Both the position numbers and the translations under genes were made by a program. DNA of 64,000 nt from Formosa agariphila KMM 3901 (GTDB lineage Bacteria > Bacteroidota > Bacteroidia > Flavobacteriales > Flavobacteriaceae): contig NZ_HG315671.1 of NCBI RefSeq assembly GCF_000723205.1, positions 2,081,351 through 2,145,350 of the forward strand. The letters are read 5' to 3'. The notes beneath the pieces are model-generated. The model saw only the letters and a list, made by a program, of their open reading frames with translations. It had not been told where the DNA came from and made no database searches. How positions within the stretch are numbered: position 1 is the first letter of the stretch; each line of letters opens with the position of its first letter. Below are positions 34,130 to 43,759 of the stretch, piece by piece.

Positions 34130-35647
34130 TTATTCTAAATCTGGGTTCTGAATGATCTCTCTGTTTACAAGCATTTCTACATCTGGAATAGGATAACAAA
34201 TTTTATTAAACTCGATAGAGAATCCTTTAAGTCCTTCCATCCATAATACGCCATCTGCATTTTTCATTCGTAATGAAGCAAAAAAGGCACTACCATTTTC
34301 TAAGAATGTTTCTAAACTATATTCTTTAAATATAAGATCCATCAATTCTTGTTCTGATGTTGGGTTAAGAGTTTCTAACACAGGATTTGTTCGAAGAGAA
34401 CGCATAGTGTTTATTGGTTCAATAGCCTCTGCAACAGATGCACCTGTTCTTGCTAATAACTCAGACTTCATTATGTATAACTCTGAATATCTAAAAAAAT
34501 ATGTATTGTACTTATTATCTTGAGGTTCTGCATTAAGTCCCCAATACTGCCCTAGTCTACAAACTTTTTTCCATGCATAATACTTAAAATTAGAAGTTGC
34601 ATTATATGGGTAACGCATTAACCCAGTAGCAATTGGCCAACGCCCATCAGCTTTAAACCAACTCGCTGCATCATTAACTAGCCCTGCCGTAATTTGTGAT
34701 TCAGTAGTCCAATCCCAAACTAATGTACCTCTAGTAATTAATGTTGAAAAGTAGTACGATGATGCATTCCATATATCTGCATTACCGTTTTGTTCTAAAT
34801 ATCCAGAGAACAAGTTTTCATCAGAATCCCACGAATCTTCATAAACCTGTGCTAAATCAGATTGCATAGAAAATCCTGGTATATTTGAATTTAAAATTTC
34901 ATCTACTATAGCAAGTGCTTCCTCTAATTCAGGTTTGTTTCTTCCATCATTAAAACCATATCTGTATAGTAAAATTTTAGCTTTAAAAATTTTAGCAAAT
35001 TCTTTAGAAACATATCGATTTCCTCTTTCTTTAAAATCCGGTAAGTTTTCAATAGCAAAATCGATATCCGCCATGATTCTATCATAAGAATCTCCTACAC
35101 TTAATCTACCAACTTGAAGATTGTCTACCGTAGCTAAATCATCACGGTATAATATTCCATAAGGACTCTCGTCATTAGATTCCCACCAGTGTCCGTATTT
35201 CCAAAACACATACGTACAAGCAAAAGCTTTTAAAAATCTAGCTTCTGCAAGTAGTTCCGATTTTCTATCATCGGAAATTACATCTGAACCTAATTTATTA
35301 ATACCGTTTATAGCATAGTTGGCCGCATTTATAGTTTCGTAATATCCTAACCAGAAATACTGTTGCGAAGGGCTATTGTTGGTTTGTGTGGTTGTCATAT
35401 TATAATCAGAAGTCGAGAATCTAGCCAGACCACTTCTAGATGCTAAAGCATAAACCAAACCTCCAGAATAATTATTCCCTTGTACGATGTAAGGATATAT
35501 ACCGTGAACAGCATCTTCAGCTTTACCTTCGTTTGTTATTCCATTAACTTCATTTAACTCGTAACTTGGGGTTATGTTCAATTCATCGGAGCAAGAACTG
35601 ACCCCAAAAAATAGAGTTAGTAATAAAATATAAATTAATTTTTTCAT
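34130..35647 (-). CDS. SusD/RagB-family outer-membrane binding lipoprotein
   Basis: 505 residues, lipobox Cys19 (VSSC). The SusD-like N-terminal segment ('DELNITPSYELNE') and the TPR-like helical body with 'LLAEARFLKAFACTYVFWKY' and 'EFAKIFKAKILLYRYG' are typical. 'YFFRYSELYIMKSELLARTG' and the C-terminal 'NKICYPIPDVEMLVN' complete the RagB/SusD fold. It forms a lid on the SusC barrel and binds the ligand outside the cell. It starts 12 bases after SusC. The nearby genes are redox and peptidase genes, not glycosidases, so the ligand is more likely peptide-like than a glycan. In RagB/RagA, known for this fold, oligopeptides are the cargo. Confidence 0.93.
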   Translation of the reverse strand: MKKLIYILLLTLFFGVSSCSDELNITPSYELNEVNGITNEGKAEDAVHGIYPYIVQGNNYSGGLVYALASRSGLARFSTSDYNMTTTQTNNSPSQQYFWLGYYETINAANYAINGINKLGSDVISDDRKSELLAEARFLKAFACTYVFWKYGHWWESNDESPYGILYRDDLATVDNLQVGRLSVGDSYDRIMADIDFAIENLPDFKERGNRYVSKEFAKIFKAKILLYRYGFNDGRNKPELEEALAIVDEILNSNIPGFSMQSDLAQVYEDSWDSDENLFSGYLEQNGNADIWNASSYYFSTLITRGTLVWDWTTESQITAGLVNDAASWFKADGRWPIATGLMRYPYNATSNFKYYAWKKVCRLGQYWGLNAEPQDNKYNTYFFRYSELYIMKSELLARTGASVAEAIEPINTMRSLRTNPVLETLNPTSEQELMDLIFKEYSLETFLENGSAFFASLRMKNADGVLWMEGLKGFSIEFNKICYPIPDVEMLVNREIIQNPDLE

Positions 35648-35659
35648 AAAATATGTATA

Positions 35660-38600
35660 TTAGAATTTAACTATTAATCCAAGACTGTAAACCGAAGCAT
35701 CAGGGTAAGTACTACTGTCTTCTGCTGATGCCGTACCTACAGAAGATAGTATTGAACCACCATCTGGACGGAAACCTGGATAATCTGTAATTGTAAATAA
35801 ATTTGAAGCTCTAAAATTTAAAGTAAGTGACTTTAATACCGTATTTCTGAATATCTCACGCGGTAGATTATAGCTCATAGCCAATGCATTTAAACGAAGA
35901 TAAGATGCATCGTGTAAAAAGAAATCTGAGAATTGTCCATTCCCTCCAATAGAAGTTCCTAAAACTCTAGGAAAAGAAGCCTCTTCTGGACTTAATACTA
36001 CAGAAGTTTCCCCAGCAAGGTTTACACTACTATTATAATCTCTCATACCATATCTAACAAAATCTCTAGCAGCCGTCCAATGTCTTAAATGACCATAGGC
36101 GTAGCTAAAGTTAGCCGATATATTAAAGTTTTTATGTGTGTAATTTAAACCAAAACCACCATAACCATCAGGTATTGATGACCCTAAACTAACGCGATCA
36201 TCATCTGCAGTTATTATTCCATCTCCATTTTGGTCTACATAAATCATATCGCCTTTACCTTCAGTTTCACTAACATAAGGTTCTTGATTACCGTATTCGT
36301 CTAAGCTATTTCTAAATGAATAAGAGTCTTCTGCTGTAGCGTAAAATCTACCAGCCGTTTGGTAACCGTACCAATCACCAATTTCGTCTCCAACATTTAA
36401 TATCATACGTGTATCGTAGCTATAAAAAATAAGTTGGTCTAAATTTCCTGTAATTTTTTCAACAGTAGATTTATTGGTAGCCCAGTTAAAGTTAAAAGTT
36501 AATCGATCATTTTTTGTACGAAAAACATCAGCTCTTAAGCTTACCTCTACACCATTAGCCTTCATTGCCGCTATATTTGCAGATGTATATCGCTCTGAAG
36601 AACTCCAAGGAATATCATTATCGTAAATTAATTTATCACTGTGTTTTTTATAAATTCCTACCGAACCAGAAACACGATCGTTAAGTATAGAAAAATCTAA
36701 ACCAAGGTCAAACATAGTGGTTTCTTCCCACTGTAAGTGTGGATTTCCTAAAGAGCTCGGACTAATTGCTGGACTGTCGTTATAAGTTTCAGCCTGAATT
36801 CCTGTAGCCCAATCTGAATAACCAAGACCACCTGTAGATCCTGTAATACCAATAGATGTTCTTAACTTTAAATAAGAAAGGTATTTTTTCATGTTATTAG
36901 AATTCATGAAATTTTCTTCAGAAACTATCCAAGCTAAAGCTCCAGAAGGAAAGGTACCCCATTGTCTATCTGAACCAAAACGAGAAGATCCATCTCTACG
37001 TATTGTTCCTGAAATAATATAGCGATCATCGTATTTATAATGCACACGAGCAAACTGACCAATTAACGCAGATTCACCTTTACTTTCACTTACAATTGGA
37101 ACTGATGCATGAGATCCAAAATTATTAAGAAGATCATCATCAGCAAAATCTTCAGCATATATTGAATAACTACTTGTACTATATTTTTCTAAACTGTAAC
37201 CTAATAAAGCTGTAATATCATGTTTATCTCCTATAAGCTTAGCAAAAGTTAGGGTATTGTCAAATAAATCACGATTTCGTTTTGAAGACCTCCAGCGTCT
37301 TTCACTTAATTCTGTTTGGTAGGTACCTGCGTAATTAAACGATAAATATTCAGAATCAGCATACGCATTAGTAAAAGATGACCTCCATCTTAAACCTTTT
37401 ATAACTTCATACTCTAAATATGCTGTTGTATTAAGAGAATTAGTCTTTGAAGAGTTTTCATTTAAAATAGCTGTAAACGGGTTTTCAACATAATAGCTGT
37501 AATATAAAGACCCATCTTCATTATATGGTTTTAAATCTGGACGTATTCTATTCACTACAGTTAGTAATCCGTCTTTATTACTAGCATCTCTAGTAGAACC
37601 TCTCAAATTTATTCCAAAGGTTAACCTATCACTTAATTTAGTATCTAGCCTTACGCTTCCGTTATACCCGTTATTATATCCAGATTTTACAACCCCGTCA
37701 TTCTCTACAATACCTAAAGCCACATAAAAAGTAGTCAATTCAGAACCACCACTTACAGATAAATCATGCTTTACATTAAAAGGATTCTGTGAAACTTCTT
37801 CTTGCCAGTCTGTATCACCACCATAAAAAGCTGTTGGAAGAAGTGTTAAATCTGAAGCATCGTACTCACTGGTATTTAAATTAAAAAATGCTTGTTCGTC
37901 AAAAAATTGATCTGAATCACCTGTCCAGCCATTAGTAATAATTTGCTCTCTATAGGCAGCTTCCATAAAGCTTTCGTATTGTGGGCCATCAAAATATTCG
38001 AATGCATTATAATCGGTAATACTTTGCGATATATTTGTAGAGAATTGAAATACGGGTTTTGTATTTCGCTTTCCTTTTTTAGAAGTTATAATAATAACAC
38101 CATGAGCAGCTCTAGACCCGTAAACTGCTGTTGCAGAAGCATCCTTTAAAATATCGATACTTTCAATTTCCTCTAAGTTTAAGTCTGCTAATGGAGTTAC
38201 AGGGTCGTAATTAGGTCTATTTACGGTTGATTCCTGTGGAACACCATCGATAACCCATAATGGTTGATTGTCTCCATCTAGTGAAGACATTCCACGAATT
38301 ACAACACTAACTGGAGAAGTAGGTGAAGCCGATTGAATTTGTACATTTACACCGGAAGCTTTACCCTGAATTAAAGATTCTACAGTTGTGGCCATTGGAG
38401 CATTCTCAATATCTTCAGATTGAATTCTAGCTATAACACCAGTTGCATCTCTTACTGTTGATGTACCATACCCAATAACAACAACTTCGTCTAAACCAGA
38501 AAGCTCAGGTTTCATTTTTACTGTTATAGAGGTTTTGGTACCAATATTAACCTCTTGTTTTTCATACCCTATAAAAGTGAATACTAATATTGGGGTTTCA

Positions 38601-39091
38601 GTACTACCTGTCAAATTGATTTTGAAATTACCATCAAAATCTGTAGTTGTACCTTTATGTGTGCCTTTTAATAATATCGTTACTCCAGGTAAAGGAACTC
38701 CATTTTCATCGACAACAACACCATTAATAATACTTTGTACTTCATCATCATTATCTACTTTAGCAACCAGCTCGTCTTCAGAAATCTTACTCTTAATAAT
38801 GATTGTGTTTTCTTGTGCGAATTCATAACTAAAGCTTCCATTAGAAAGCGTTTTTTCTAAAAGCACTTGAGCTTTAACAGTACCTTTTTTTAAGGTTACT
38901 TTTGGATAATTTTCGAACAAATCTGCTCTGTAAATAAACGTGTAATCTGTCTGATTTTTAATCAGTTCAAAAACTTCGTCGACCGAAACAACCCGACTGG
39001 ATTCAATTTCAATTTTGGCACCTTGCGAAAATCCATTCTTGGGAGTTAAACTAAAGAGCGACATCGAAAAGAAAAAAATAAATGTTTTCAT
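35660..39091 (-). CDS. SusC/RagA-family TonB-dependent transporter with STN domain
   Basis: 1143 residues from ATG 39091; a TTG 12 bases upstream is also in frame but ATG with the signal 'MKTFIFFFSMSLFSL' is better. Domains: signal peptide, STN/secretin-like domain (about 25-105), carboxypeptidase-regulatory-like domain (about 125-195, 'GVVVDENGVPLPGVTILL'), TonB-plug (about 200-325, 'GYGTSTVRDATGVIARI' and 'VVIRGMSSLDGDNQPLW'), then the beta-barrel to the C-terminal Phe. The N-terminal STN domain is the mark of transporters that signal to a FecR anti-sigma factor, and the FecR/ECF genes lie directly upstream. The transporter therefore imports its ligand and reports its presence. Confidence 0.95.
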   Translation of the reverse strand: MKTFIFFFSMSLFSLTPKNGFSQGAKIEIESSRVVSVDEVFELIKNQTDYTFIYRADLFENYPKVTLKKGTVKAQVLLEKTLSNGSFSYEFAQENTIIIKSKISEDELVAKVDNDDEVQSIINGVVVDENGVPLPGVTILLKGTHKGTTTDFDGNFKINLTGSTETPILVFTFIGYEKQEVNIGTKTSITVKMKPELSGLDEVVVIGYGTSTVRDATGVIARIQSEDIENAPMATTVESLIQGKASGVNVQIQSASPTSPVSVVIRGMSSLDGDNQPLWVIDGVPQESTVNRPNYDPVTPLADLNLEEIESIDILKDASATAVYGSRAAHGVIIITSKKGKRNTKPVFQFSTNISQSITDYNAFEYFDGPQYESFMEAAYREQIITNGWTGDSDQFFDEQAFFNLNTSEYDASDLTLLPTAFYGGDTDWQEEVSQNPFNVKHDLSVSGGSELTTFYVALGIVENDGVVKSGYNNGYNGSVRLDTKLSDRLTFGINLRGSTRDASNKDGLLTVVNRIRPDLKPYNEDGSLYYSYYVENPFTAILNENSSKTNSLNTTAYLEYEVIKGLRWRSSFTNAYADSEYLSFNYAGTYQTELSERRWRSSKRNRDLFDNTLTFAKLIGDKHDITALLGYSLEKYSTSSYSIYAEDFADDDLLNNFGSHASVPIVSESKGESALIGQFARVHYKYDDRYIISGTIRRDGSSRFGSDRQWGTFPSGALAWIVSEENFMNSNNMKKYLSYLKLRTSIGITGSTGGLGYSDWATGIQAETYNDSPAISPSSLGNPHLQWEETTMFDLGLDFSILNDRVSGSVGIYKKHSDKLIYDNDIPWSSSERYTSANIAAMKANGVEVSLRADVFRTKNDRLTFNFNWATNKSTVEKITGNLDQLIFYSYDTRMILNVGDEIGDWYGYQTAGRFYATAEDSYSFRNSLDEYGNQEPYVSETEGKGDMIYVDQNGDGIITADDDRVSLGSSIPDGYGGFGLNYTHKNFNISANFSYAYGHLRHWTAARDFVRYGMRDYNSSVNLAGETSVVLSPEEASFPRVLGTSIGGNGQFSDFFLHDASYLRLNALAMSYNLPREIFRNTVLKSLTLNFRASNLFTITDYPGFRPDGGSILSSVGTASAEDSSTYPDASVYSLGLIVKF

Positions 39092-39107
39092 GATGAGCGT
39101 CAAAAAC

Positions 39108-39127
39108 CTTCTCTGCGTGTAGAGAAG
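39108..39127 (-). promoter_or_regulatory. Leader hairpin before SusC
   Basis: A 7-bp stem (39108-39114 with 39121-39127) with a six-base loop lies 17 bases upstream of the SusC ATG. On the minus strand its 3' arm reads AGAGAAG and runs into GG, a Shine-Dalgarno-like stretch, so pairing could hide a ribosome-binding sequence. A second, 8-bp repeat (39186-39193 with 39217-39224) lies between FecR and SusC. Whether these control translation is inference. Confidence 0.35.
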
Positions 39128-39230
39128 CGGATTAGTAATTTTTTTTTCATAAATTTACATGTTGGTTAATTAATCAATTACTCACAGGGATATTACTGGC
39201 GGTGAGATGTTTAGTTATATCCCTATTTTT

Positions 39231-40382
39231 TTATTCAATCGTGATATGTTTATTCTCTATTGTATATTTCATATTATTTGTATTTTGTATAATTCCAAGG
39301 ATATTTTCTATAGGTTGTTTTTTACTTATAACTCCGGTAAAACCAATATTCTCTAGGTCTTCATTAACTATTAAAATGTCAACGTCATACCATCTAGACA
39401 ACACTTTCATTATTTCTGCTAGAGACTTATTTGTGAAACTAAATTTTCCTTTGTGCCAAGAAATAAATTCGTCTACTTCTACTGTCGAAATTTCAAAATC
39501 GTCTTTATCTTGAGATAGTTTTGATTGTTCGCTAGGCTTTAAAATATTTTTATTAATACTATTACTTACAGCTACACTACCTTCTACTAATGTGGTAACA
39601 ATATCGGCTTCATCGATATAGGCTTTTACATTAAAAATTGTTCCTAATACTGTAATATCTTGTTGTTTTGTTTTTAAGATAAAGGCAGTTCCATGGTTTT
39701 CGGTACTTTTAGAAACCTCTAGATAAGCTTCACCATACACCAATTCAACTTCTCTAGGATGTCCTTTTATGAAATTTACTGGATATTTAAGTTGTGAATC
39801 TGAATTTAACCAAACGTCTGTCCCATCTGACAACTCTACGTGATATTGTCCACCACGAGGAACAGTTAAATAATTAAACTCTAAGTTTTGATTTTCAGTT
39901 TCCGAGACTCCATATATAATTTCACTTCCGTTACCTTTCACACATTTATTATTATATGTGTTCGTACTATCTAAGGCAACTACAGAACCATCTGAAAGTG
40001 TTAATACCGCTTTACAACTCCCTATTTCAATTTTAGTATCTACTATAACAGGTTCGTTATGTAGGGTGTTATTTTTATTAAACAGGAAAGTTAATGTAAC
40101 AATAAGAGCAACTGAAGCTGCTGTTGCATACTGCCAGTAATATGTTTTCTTAGGAATGTTTAATTTCGATTTTAAAGTTTGCCAATCAGCTTTACTATCA
40201 ATTTTATTCTTAAGTGCTAAACGAGATTCTATTTCTGACTTATCTGTTAACCTTTTTACAACCTCTGCTTTCTCTTCTTGAGAAAATAAATCTGAAGATT
40301 CTAATGCACTTGGCTTTTCATCTTTTAAAAGAGAAGTTACAATCTGCTTAGACAATATTATGATTTCACTAAATTTTATCAT
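39231..40382 (-). CDS. FecR-family anti-sigma factor
   Basis: 383 residues with one transmembrane helix (about 83-101). The N-terminal cytoplasmic part (1-80) is the sigma-binding region. Outside, the FecR domain shows 'LTVPRGGQYHVELSDGTDVW', 'VELVYGEAYLEVS' and 'VLGTIFNVKAY', followed by a C-terminal DUF4974-type domain ('GKFSFTNKSLAEIMKVLSRW', 'NTNNMKYTIENKHITIE'). It holds the ECF sigma factor inactive until the STN domain of SusC signals ligand binding. The sigma gene is upstream, the SusC gene downstream, in the standard order. Confidence 0.95.
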   Translation of the reverse strand: MIKFSEIIILSKQIVTSLLKDEKPSALESSDLFSQEEKAEVVKRLTDKSEIESRLALKNKIDSKADWQTLKSKLNIPKKTYYWQYATAASVALIVTLTFLFNKNNTLHNEPVIVDTKIEIGSCKAVLTLSDGSVVALDSTNTYNNKCVKGNGSEIIYGVSETENQNLEFNYLTVPRGGQYHVELSDGTDVWLNSDSQLKYPVNFIKGHPREVELVYGEAYLEVSKSTENHGTAFILKTKQQDITVLGTIFNVKAYIDEADIVTTLVEGSVAVSNSINKNILKPSEQSKLSQDKDDFEISTVEVDEFISWHKGKFSFTNKSLAEIMKVLSRWYDVDILIVNEDLENIGFTGVISKKQPIENILGIIQNTNNMKYTIENKHITIE

Positions 40383-40510
40383 TAGTTATGACTACTATTT
40401 TTAACTAAGACGACAAAACTTTAAGGTAGGGTTAAAAAAAGTTAACTTTTTTAATTAAAGTTTATTTTTTTAACATTTACAGTTACTTAAGAGTTAAGTA
40501 AACCGCATGC

Positions 40511-41071
40511 TTAATTGTAAGATTCAAAAACAAATGCTATGTATATGTAGTAATCTTTAAGTAATGGTCTTAAGCGTTTATATGCTATTTTTTTTTGAGC
40601 TTTAACCGTATTCACAGAAATGGCCAATTGGTTAGCAATTTCAACATTTGTAAACTCCTTAATACTTAATCGCATAATTTGAGCGCATTTGCATGGAAGT
40701 GTATTAATAGCTTCTTCAATTTTGGTTGAAGCTTCTTCAATAACAACTTCTTTTAAATAAAAGGACTCTTTATTTAAAGTATCCAATTCTACAACAGACA
40801 TAAGGTCTGTAGCCTTAAACCGACTACTTTTTAAAAAATCTAAAGATCTATTTTTAACCGCAGTATATAAATACGATTTTATAGCGGCTTCGTTATTAAA
40901 TTGTATTTGATCTTCCCAGACTTTTATAAATACATCTTGTACCAAATCTTTGGCTATATCTATATCTTTTACATAACTATTCGCAAAAAGACATAACGAA
41001 GCGTATAAAGAATCGAAGACATTCTTATATGCTTTTAAAGACAACGTATGTATATCTTTTGTGAGGGACAA
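40511..41071 (-). CDS. ECF-type RNA polymerase sigma factor
   Basis: 186 residues. Region 2 contains 'ANSYVKDIDIAKDLVQDVFI' and 'YLYTAVKNRSLDFLKSSRF', region 4 'AIQL-like' helix 'EFTNVEIANQLAISVNTVKA' with a basic end 'KKIAYKRLRPLL'. This is the Bacteroidota ECF group that pairs with FecR. It is the first gene of the island and directs RNA polymerase to the SusC/SusD promoter when released. A clear housekeeping promoter (41099-41128) drives it. A near-palindromic AT tract lies between it and FecR. Confidence 0.95.
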   Translation of the reverse strand: MSLTKDIHTLSLKAYKNVFDSLYASLCLFANSYVKDIDIAKDLVQDVFIKVWEDQIQFNNEAAIKSYLYTAVKNRSLDFLKSSRFKATDLMSVVELDTLNKESFYLKEVVIEEASTKIEEAINTLPCKCAQIMRLSIKEFTNVEIANQLAISVNTVKAQKKIAYKRLRPLLKDYYIYIAFVFESYN

Positions 41072-41098
41072 TTAGCTATTAATTATTTTTAGGGTAAC

Positions 41099-41128
41099 CA
41101 AATCTAGTTAAAAATTAATAAAGACAAA
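41099..41128 (-). promoter_or_regulatory. Bacteroidetes-type promoter of the sigma gene
   Basis: On the minus strand, TTTG (41128-41125), an 18-base spacer, then TAGATTTG (41106-41099), matching the TTTG/TAnnTTTG consensus of the primary sigma factor in this phylum. The expected start of transcription is about 20 bases before the ATG at 41071. Confidence 0.7.
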
Positions 41129-41335
41129 GGGCTTACTTTCCTTTTTACCCATTAACTAAATAAACAAAGTCAAAAAACATATTTTTACATTTTATGATAT
41201 GATTATTTGTTAAATCCTAAATAGACCTACTCTATAGATTGACTTGGTTTTTACGTATTATATCCTTTAAAAGTCGGATACCACCTGCATTTGAAGTTAT
41301 TTTTTCACACACTTACATCATCAAAATAACCATAT

Positions 41336-41376
41336 AAAAAAGCTTATAAAATCATTGTTTTTGATTTTATAAGCTT
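41336..41376 (-). terminator. Intrinsic terminator of the pirin unit
   Basis: A 15-bp perfect stem (41340-41354 with 41362-41376) with a seven-base loop, followed on the minus strand by five T (A bases 41336-41340, the last of them shared with the stem). It lies 88 bases after the pirin stop codon. Together with the sigma promoter it fills most of the gene-free 41072-41463. Confidence 0.8.
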
Positions 41377-41463
41377 AATCAATGTTTAAATATTTAAGAA
41401 TTTTTAAACGCACAGTTTCCTACACATTTAAGTTTATAACTTCATTAAAACATACATTTGAAA

Positions 41464-42342
41464 TTATTCTTCTAAATAACCAAACTTCCCATTATTGAAA
41501 TCGTTGAAAGCTTCTTTTAGTTCTTCTTTTGTATTCATAACAAAAGGACCGTGTGCCTCAATTGGCTCATTAATAGGTTCGCCACTTAAAACTAAAATAA
41601 CCGCATTAGTTGTTGCTTCAATTTTAAAGGTTTCTCCATCATTTGCCATAAGCGCTAAATGGTCTGTTGGTACTTGTTCGGTACCATTAATTACAATATT
41701 ACCTTCCAACACAAGAAGTACGGTATTGAAATTTGCCGGAAATTTAAAATCAGCCTTTCCTCCTGTATTCAATTTAGCATTAAACATATGGATTGGCGTA
41801 AAAGTTGATGCCACGCCTTTTGTACTATTGTATTCGCCAGCAATAACTTCTATTGTTCCTGCACCATCTTCTAAATTATAGCGTTTAATATCGGCATGTT
41901 TAATGGCCTGATATTTAGGAGCGCTCATTTTATCCTTTTTAGGTAAGTTCACCCAAAGTTGAACCATTTGAAAATCGCCACCTGTTTTACTCCATTCCTC
42001 TTCGTGATATTCTTTATGAAGAACACCACTTGCTGCAGTCATCCATTGCACATCACCTTCTCCAATAACGCCACCTCCACCACTGCTATCGTGATGTGCC
42101 ACTTTACCTTTATAGGCAATAGTAACCGTTTCGAAACCTCGGTGCGGATGTACGCCAACGCCTTTAGGTGTCTTTGAGGGCGGAAAATTATATGTTGAAT
42201 TATAATCTAATAAAATAAACGGGGTCATACGTTGCATATCCAATCTAAATCCGCTTGGGATAAAATTGTGAACTCTAAATCCATCGCCAACAAAATGTGG
42301 TTCTTTTGGACTTGCTACTAATTCTACTGTTTTAGTTTTCAT
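41464..42342 (-). CDS. Pirin-family protein
   Basis: 292 residues with the two-cupin pirin fold. The metal-binding set is conserved: His65 and His67 in 'GVHPHRGFETVT', His109 and Glu111 in 'ASGVLHKEYH'. The C-terminal cupin has 'AFNDFNNGKF'. Bacterial pirins often act as quercetin 2,3-dioxygenases or as regulators; the role here is unknown. A TAAATTTG at 42370-42363 matches a -7 element, but no -33 partner was seen. A Crp-like regulator gene lies upstream, 68 bases away in the same direction. Confidence 0.9.
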   Translation of the reverse strand: MKTKTVELVASPKEPHFVGDGFRVHNFIPSGFRLDMQRMTPFILLDYNSTYNFPPSKTPKGVGVHPHRGFETVTIAYKGKVAHHDSSGGGGVIGEGDVQWMTAASGVLHKEYHEEEWSKTGGDFQMVQLWVNLPKKDKMSAPKYQAIKHADIKRYNLEDGAGTIEVIAGEYNSTKGVASTFTPIHMFNAKLNTGGKADFKFPANFNTVLLVLEGNIVINGTEQVPTDHLALMANDGETFKIEATTNAVILVLSGEPINEPIEAHGPFVMNTKEELKEAFNDFNNGKFGYLEE

Positions 42343-42410
42343 AAGTATTAATTTTTATATCACAAATTTACAATTGAGAATACTGTTATGCATTGACCTA
42401 TGGTAAGAAC

Positions 42411-43004
42411 CTAACCCTTAAAGTTTTTTCGCGACAGTGCTTTACGGACGCGACTTAAACTCTCTGGTGTAATTCCTAAATAAGATGCTACCATAGTTTG
42501 TGGTACTCTTAAAAGTATATCGGGATACATTTTTACAAACTGTAAATACCTATCTTCTGCCGACGTACTCAATAGTAGATTAATTCTATTCTGCAAATGA
42601 CGAATATGATTATGGAGTAATCTATTATTAAAATCGGTGAAAGTTTTAATTTTATCTGATAGCAATTGCACAAAACTCTCATCAATTATTACAACTTCAC
42701 TATCTTCTAAAGCTTGTATAAAGTACGCAGAAGGCGCATTAAAATAAGAACTCTCTCTATCGGTTACAAACCAATCTTCTGGAGCAAAAGAAAGTACATG
42801 TTCCTTTCCTTTTTTATCAATGGAATATTGTCGTAACAACCCCTGTTCCACAAAAAATGTGTGTTTACAATGTTCGTTAGCACGCAAAAGAAATTCATCT
42901 TTTTTAACCTTTTTAATCTTTAATGTTTCAATTACAGAAAGAATTTCTGTTTCGTCGATATCAAGACTTGAGGCTAAAAATGTTTTCAGGTTGGTGTTTG
43001 TCAT
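42411..43004 (-). CDS. Crp/Fnr-family transcriptional regulator
   Basis: 197 residues. A cyclic-nucleotide-like beta-roll domain (about 20-115, 'DEFLLRANEHCKHTFFVEQG'), then a linker and the compact helix-turn-helix 'MVASYLGITPESLSRVRKAL'. It is paralogous in plan to the regulator at 5046. Same strand as pirin, which it may control. The nucleotide-binding residues needed for cAMP are not evident. Confidence 0.9.
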   Translation of the reverse strand: MTNTNLKTFLASSLDIDETEILSVIETLKIKKVKKDEFLLRANEHCKHTFFVEQGLLRQYSIDKKGKEHVLSFAPEDWFVTDRESSYFNAPSAYFIQALEDSEVVIIDESFVQLLSDKIKTFTDFNNRLLHNHIRHLQNRINLLLSTSAEDRYLQFVKMYPDILLRVPQTMVASYLGITPESLSRVRKALSRKNFKG

Positions 43005-43258
43005 AATAAGTTAAAATATATTTTGTGTTAGCTATAACACCTTTTATAAAACTAACTATTTATCTATCATTACCAAATTAAGAACCTGTATTAATTCAAG
43101 TCTTTCTGACATCTCATTTACACATGTAGACTTACATTTCAATTGGTTTTTAATTTCTTTTCAACCGTTAAATGAATTTCTTTATTTCTAACACTTAACT
43201 ACAATACATTAGATAACACTACTTTAAAGCTGTAACAAAAACTAATTTTAAAAATCTT

Positions 43259-43536
43259 ATGACGATAAAATAGTTAAAGAATTACGCCCTAACACTTGTA
43301 TGTTTAAGTCTAATTAACTGTAGTGCATCTGAAGAATAAATAGACACGGAAATGTGCCTTTATTTTACCAGTATGCAGGACCATATCAGCCACTGACAGA
43401 TGAGTTTAAAAGTTTTGACCAATATTGGGAACACCCCTCAGGAAACGGATATTACGTTTCAGGAACAACAACTCGCAACATCTGTAATTGGTCGCTCGTA
43501 GGACTTACACTATCAGAATTAGCCACTGCCAAATAG
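43259..43536 (+). pseudogene. Lipoprotein gene remnant with frame shift
   Basis: In the 755-base gap 43005-43759, plus-strand codons from 43274 read 'LKNYALTLVCLSLINCSASE', a lipoprotein signal with INC lipobox, but a stop precedes it and another follows at 43337-43339. In a different frame, 43333-43536 encodes a protein-like C-terminus including 'PYQPLTDEFKSFDQYWEH' and 'SGNGYYVSGTTTRNICNW'. This looks like the two ends of one gene that lost its middle. I do not recognise the family. No function is expected. Confidence 0.45.
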
Positions 43537-43574
43537 TGACTAAAATCTAACGAATACGGTTTACTCTTGTCTTG

Positions 43575-43643
43575 TTACTCCATGAAACTCGACACTAAAA
43601 GTACTACAATTAAAAACAATACGTGTGGTTTAATTCGGTTCAT
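43575..43643 (-). pseudogene. Orphan signal-peptide remnant
   Basis: A 22-codon minus-strand frame starts at ATG 43643 and reads 'MNRIKPHVLFLIVVLLVSSF' then Met-Glu and a stop at 43575. This is a textbook signal peptide with nothing behind it. It is probably the start of a gene whose body was lost. It supports the view that the gap between the two islands contains debris. Confidence 0.4.
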
Positions 43644-43759
43644 GGTTAAAGCTTTACTTCTAATTTTTATTGAAAACCCTAACGCATACTCCCTTAGTTT
43701 TATAGCACTAAAACATGTCTATTTGTATGCATAAAGAATGTTTTATGTTCTGAACGGCA

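Noticed and set aside
34130-39091. SusC/SusD as part of the uronate polysaccharide locus
   Set aside because: They are linked to the ECF sigma/FecR pair and the TlpA/M16 genes and are separated from the polysaccharide locus by the pirin/Crp unit and gene debris.
39186-39224. Terminator between FecR and SusC
   Set aside because: The 8-bp stem has its T run on the plus strand, but the genes run on the minus strand, so it would not end their transcript.
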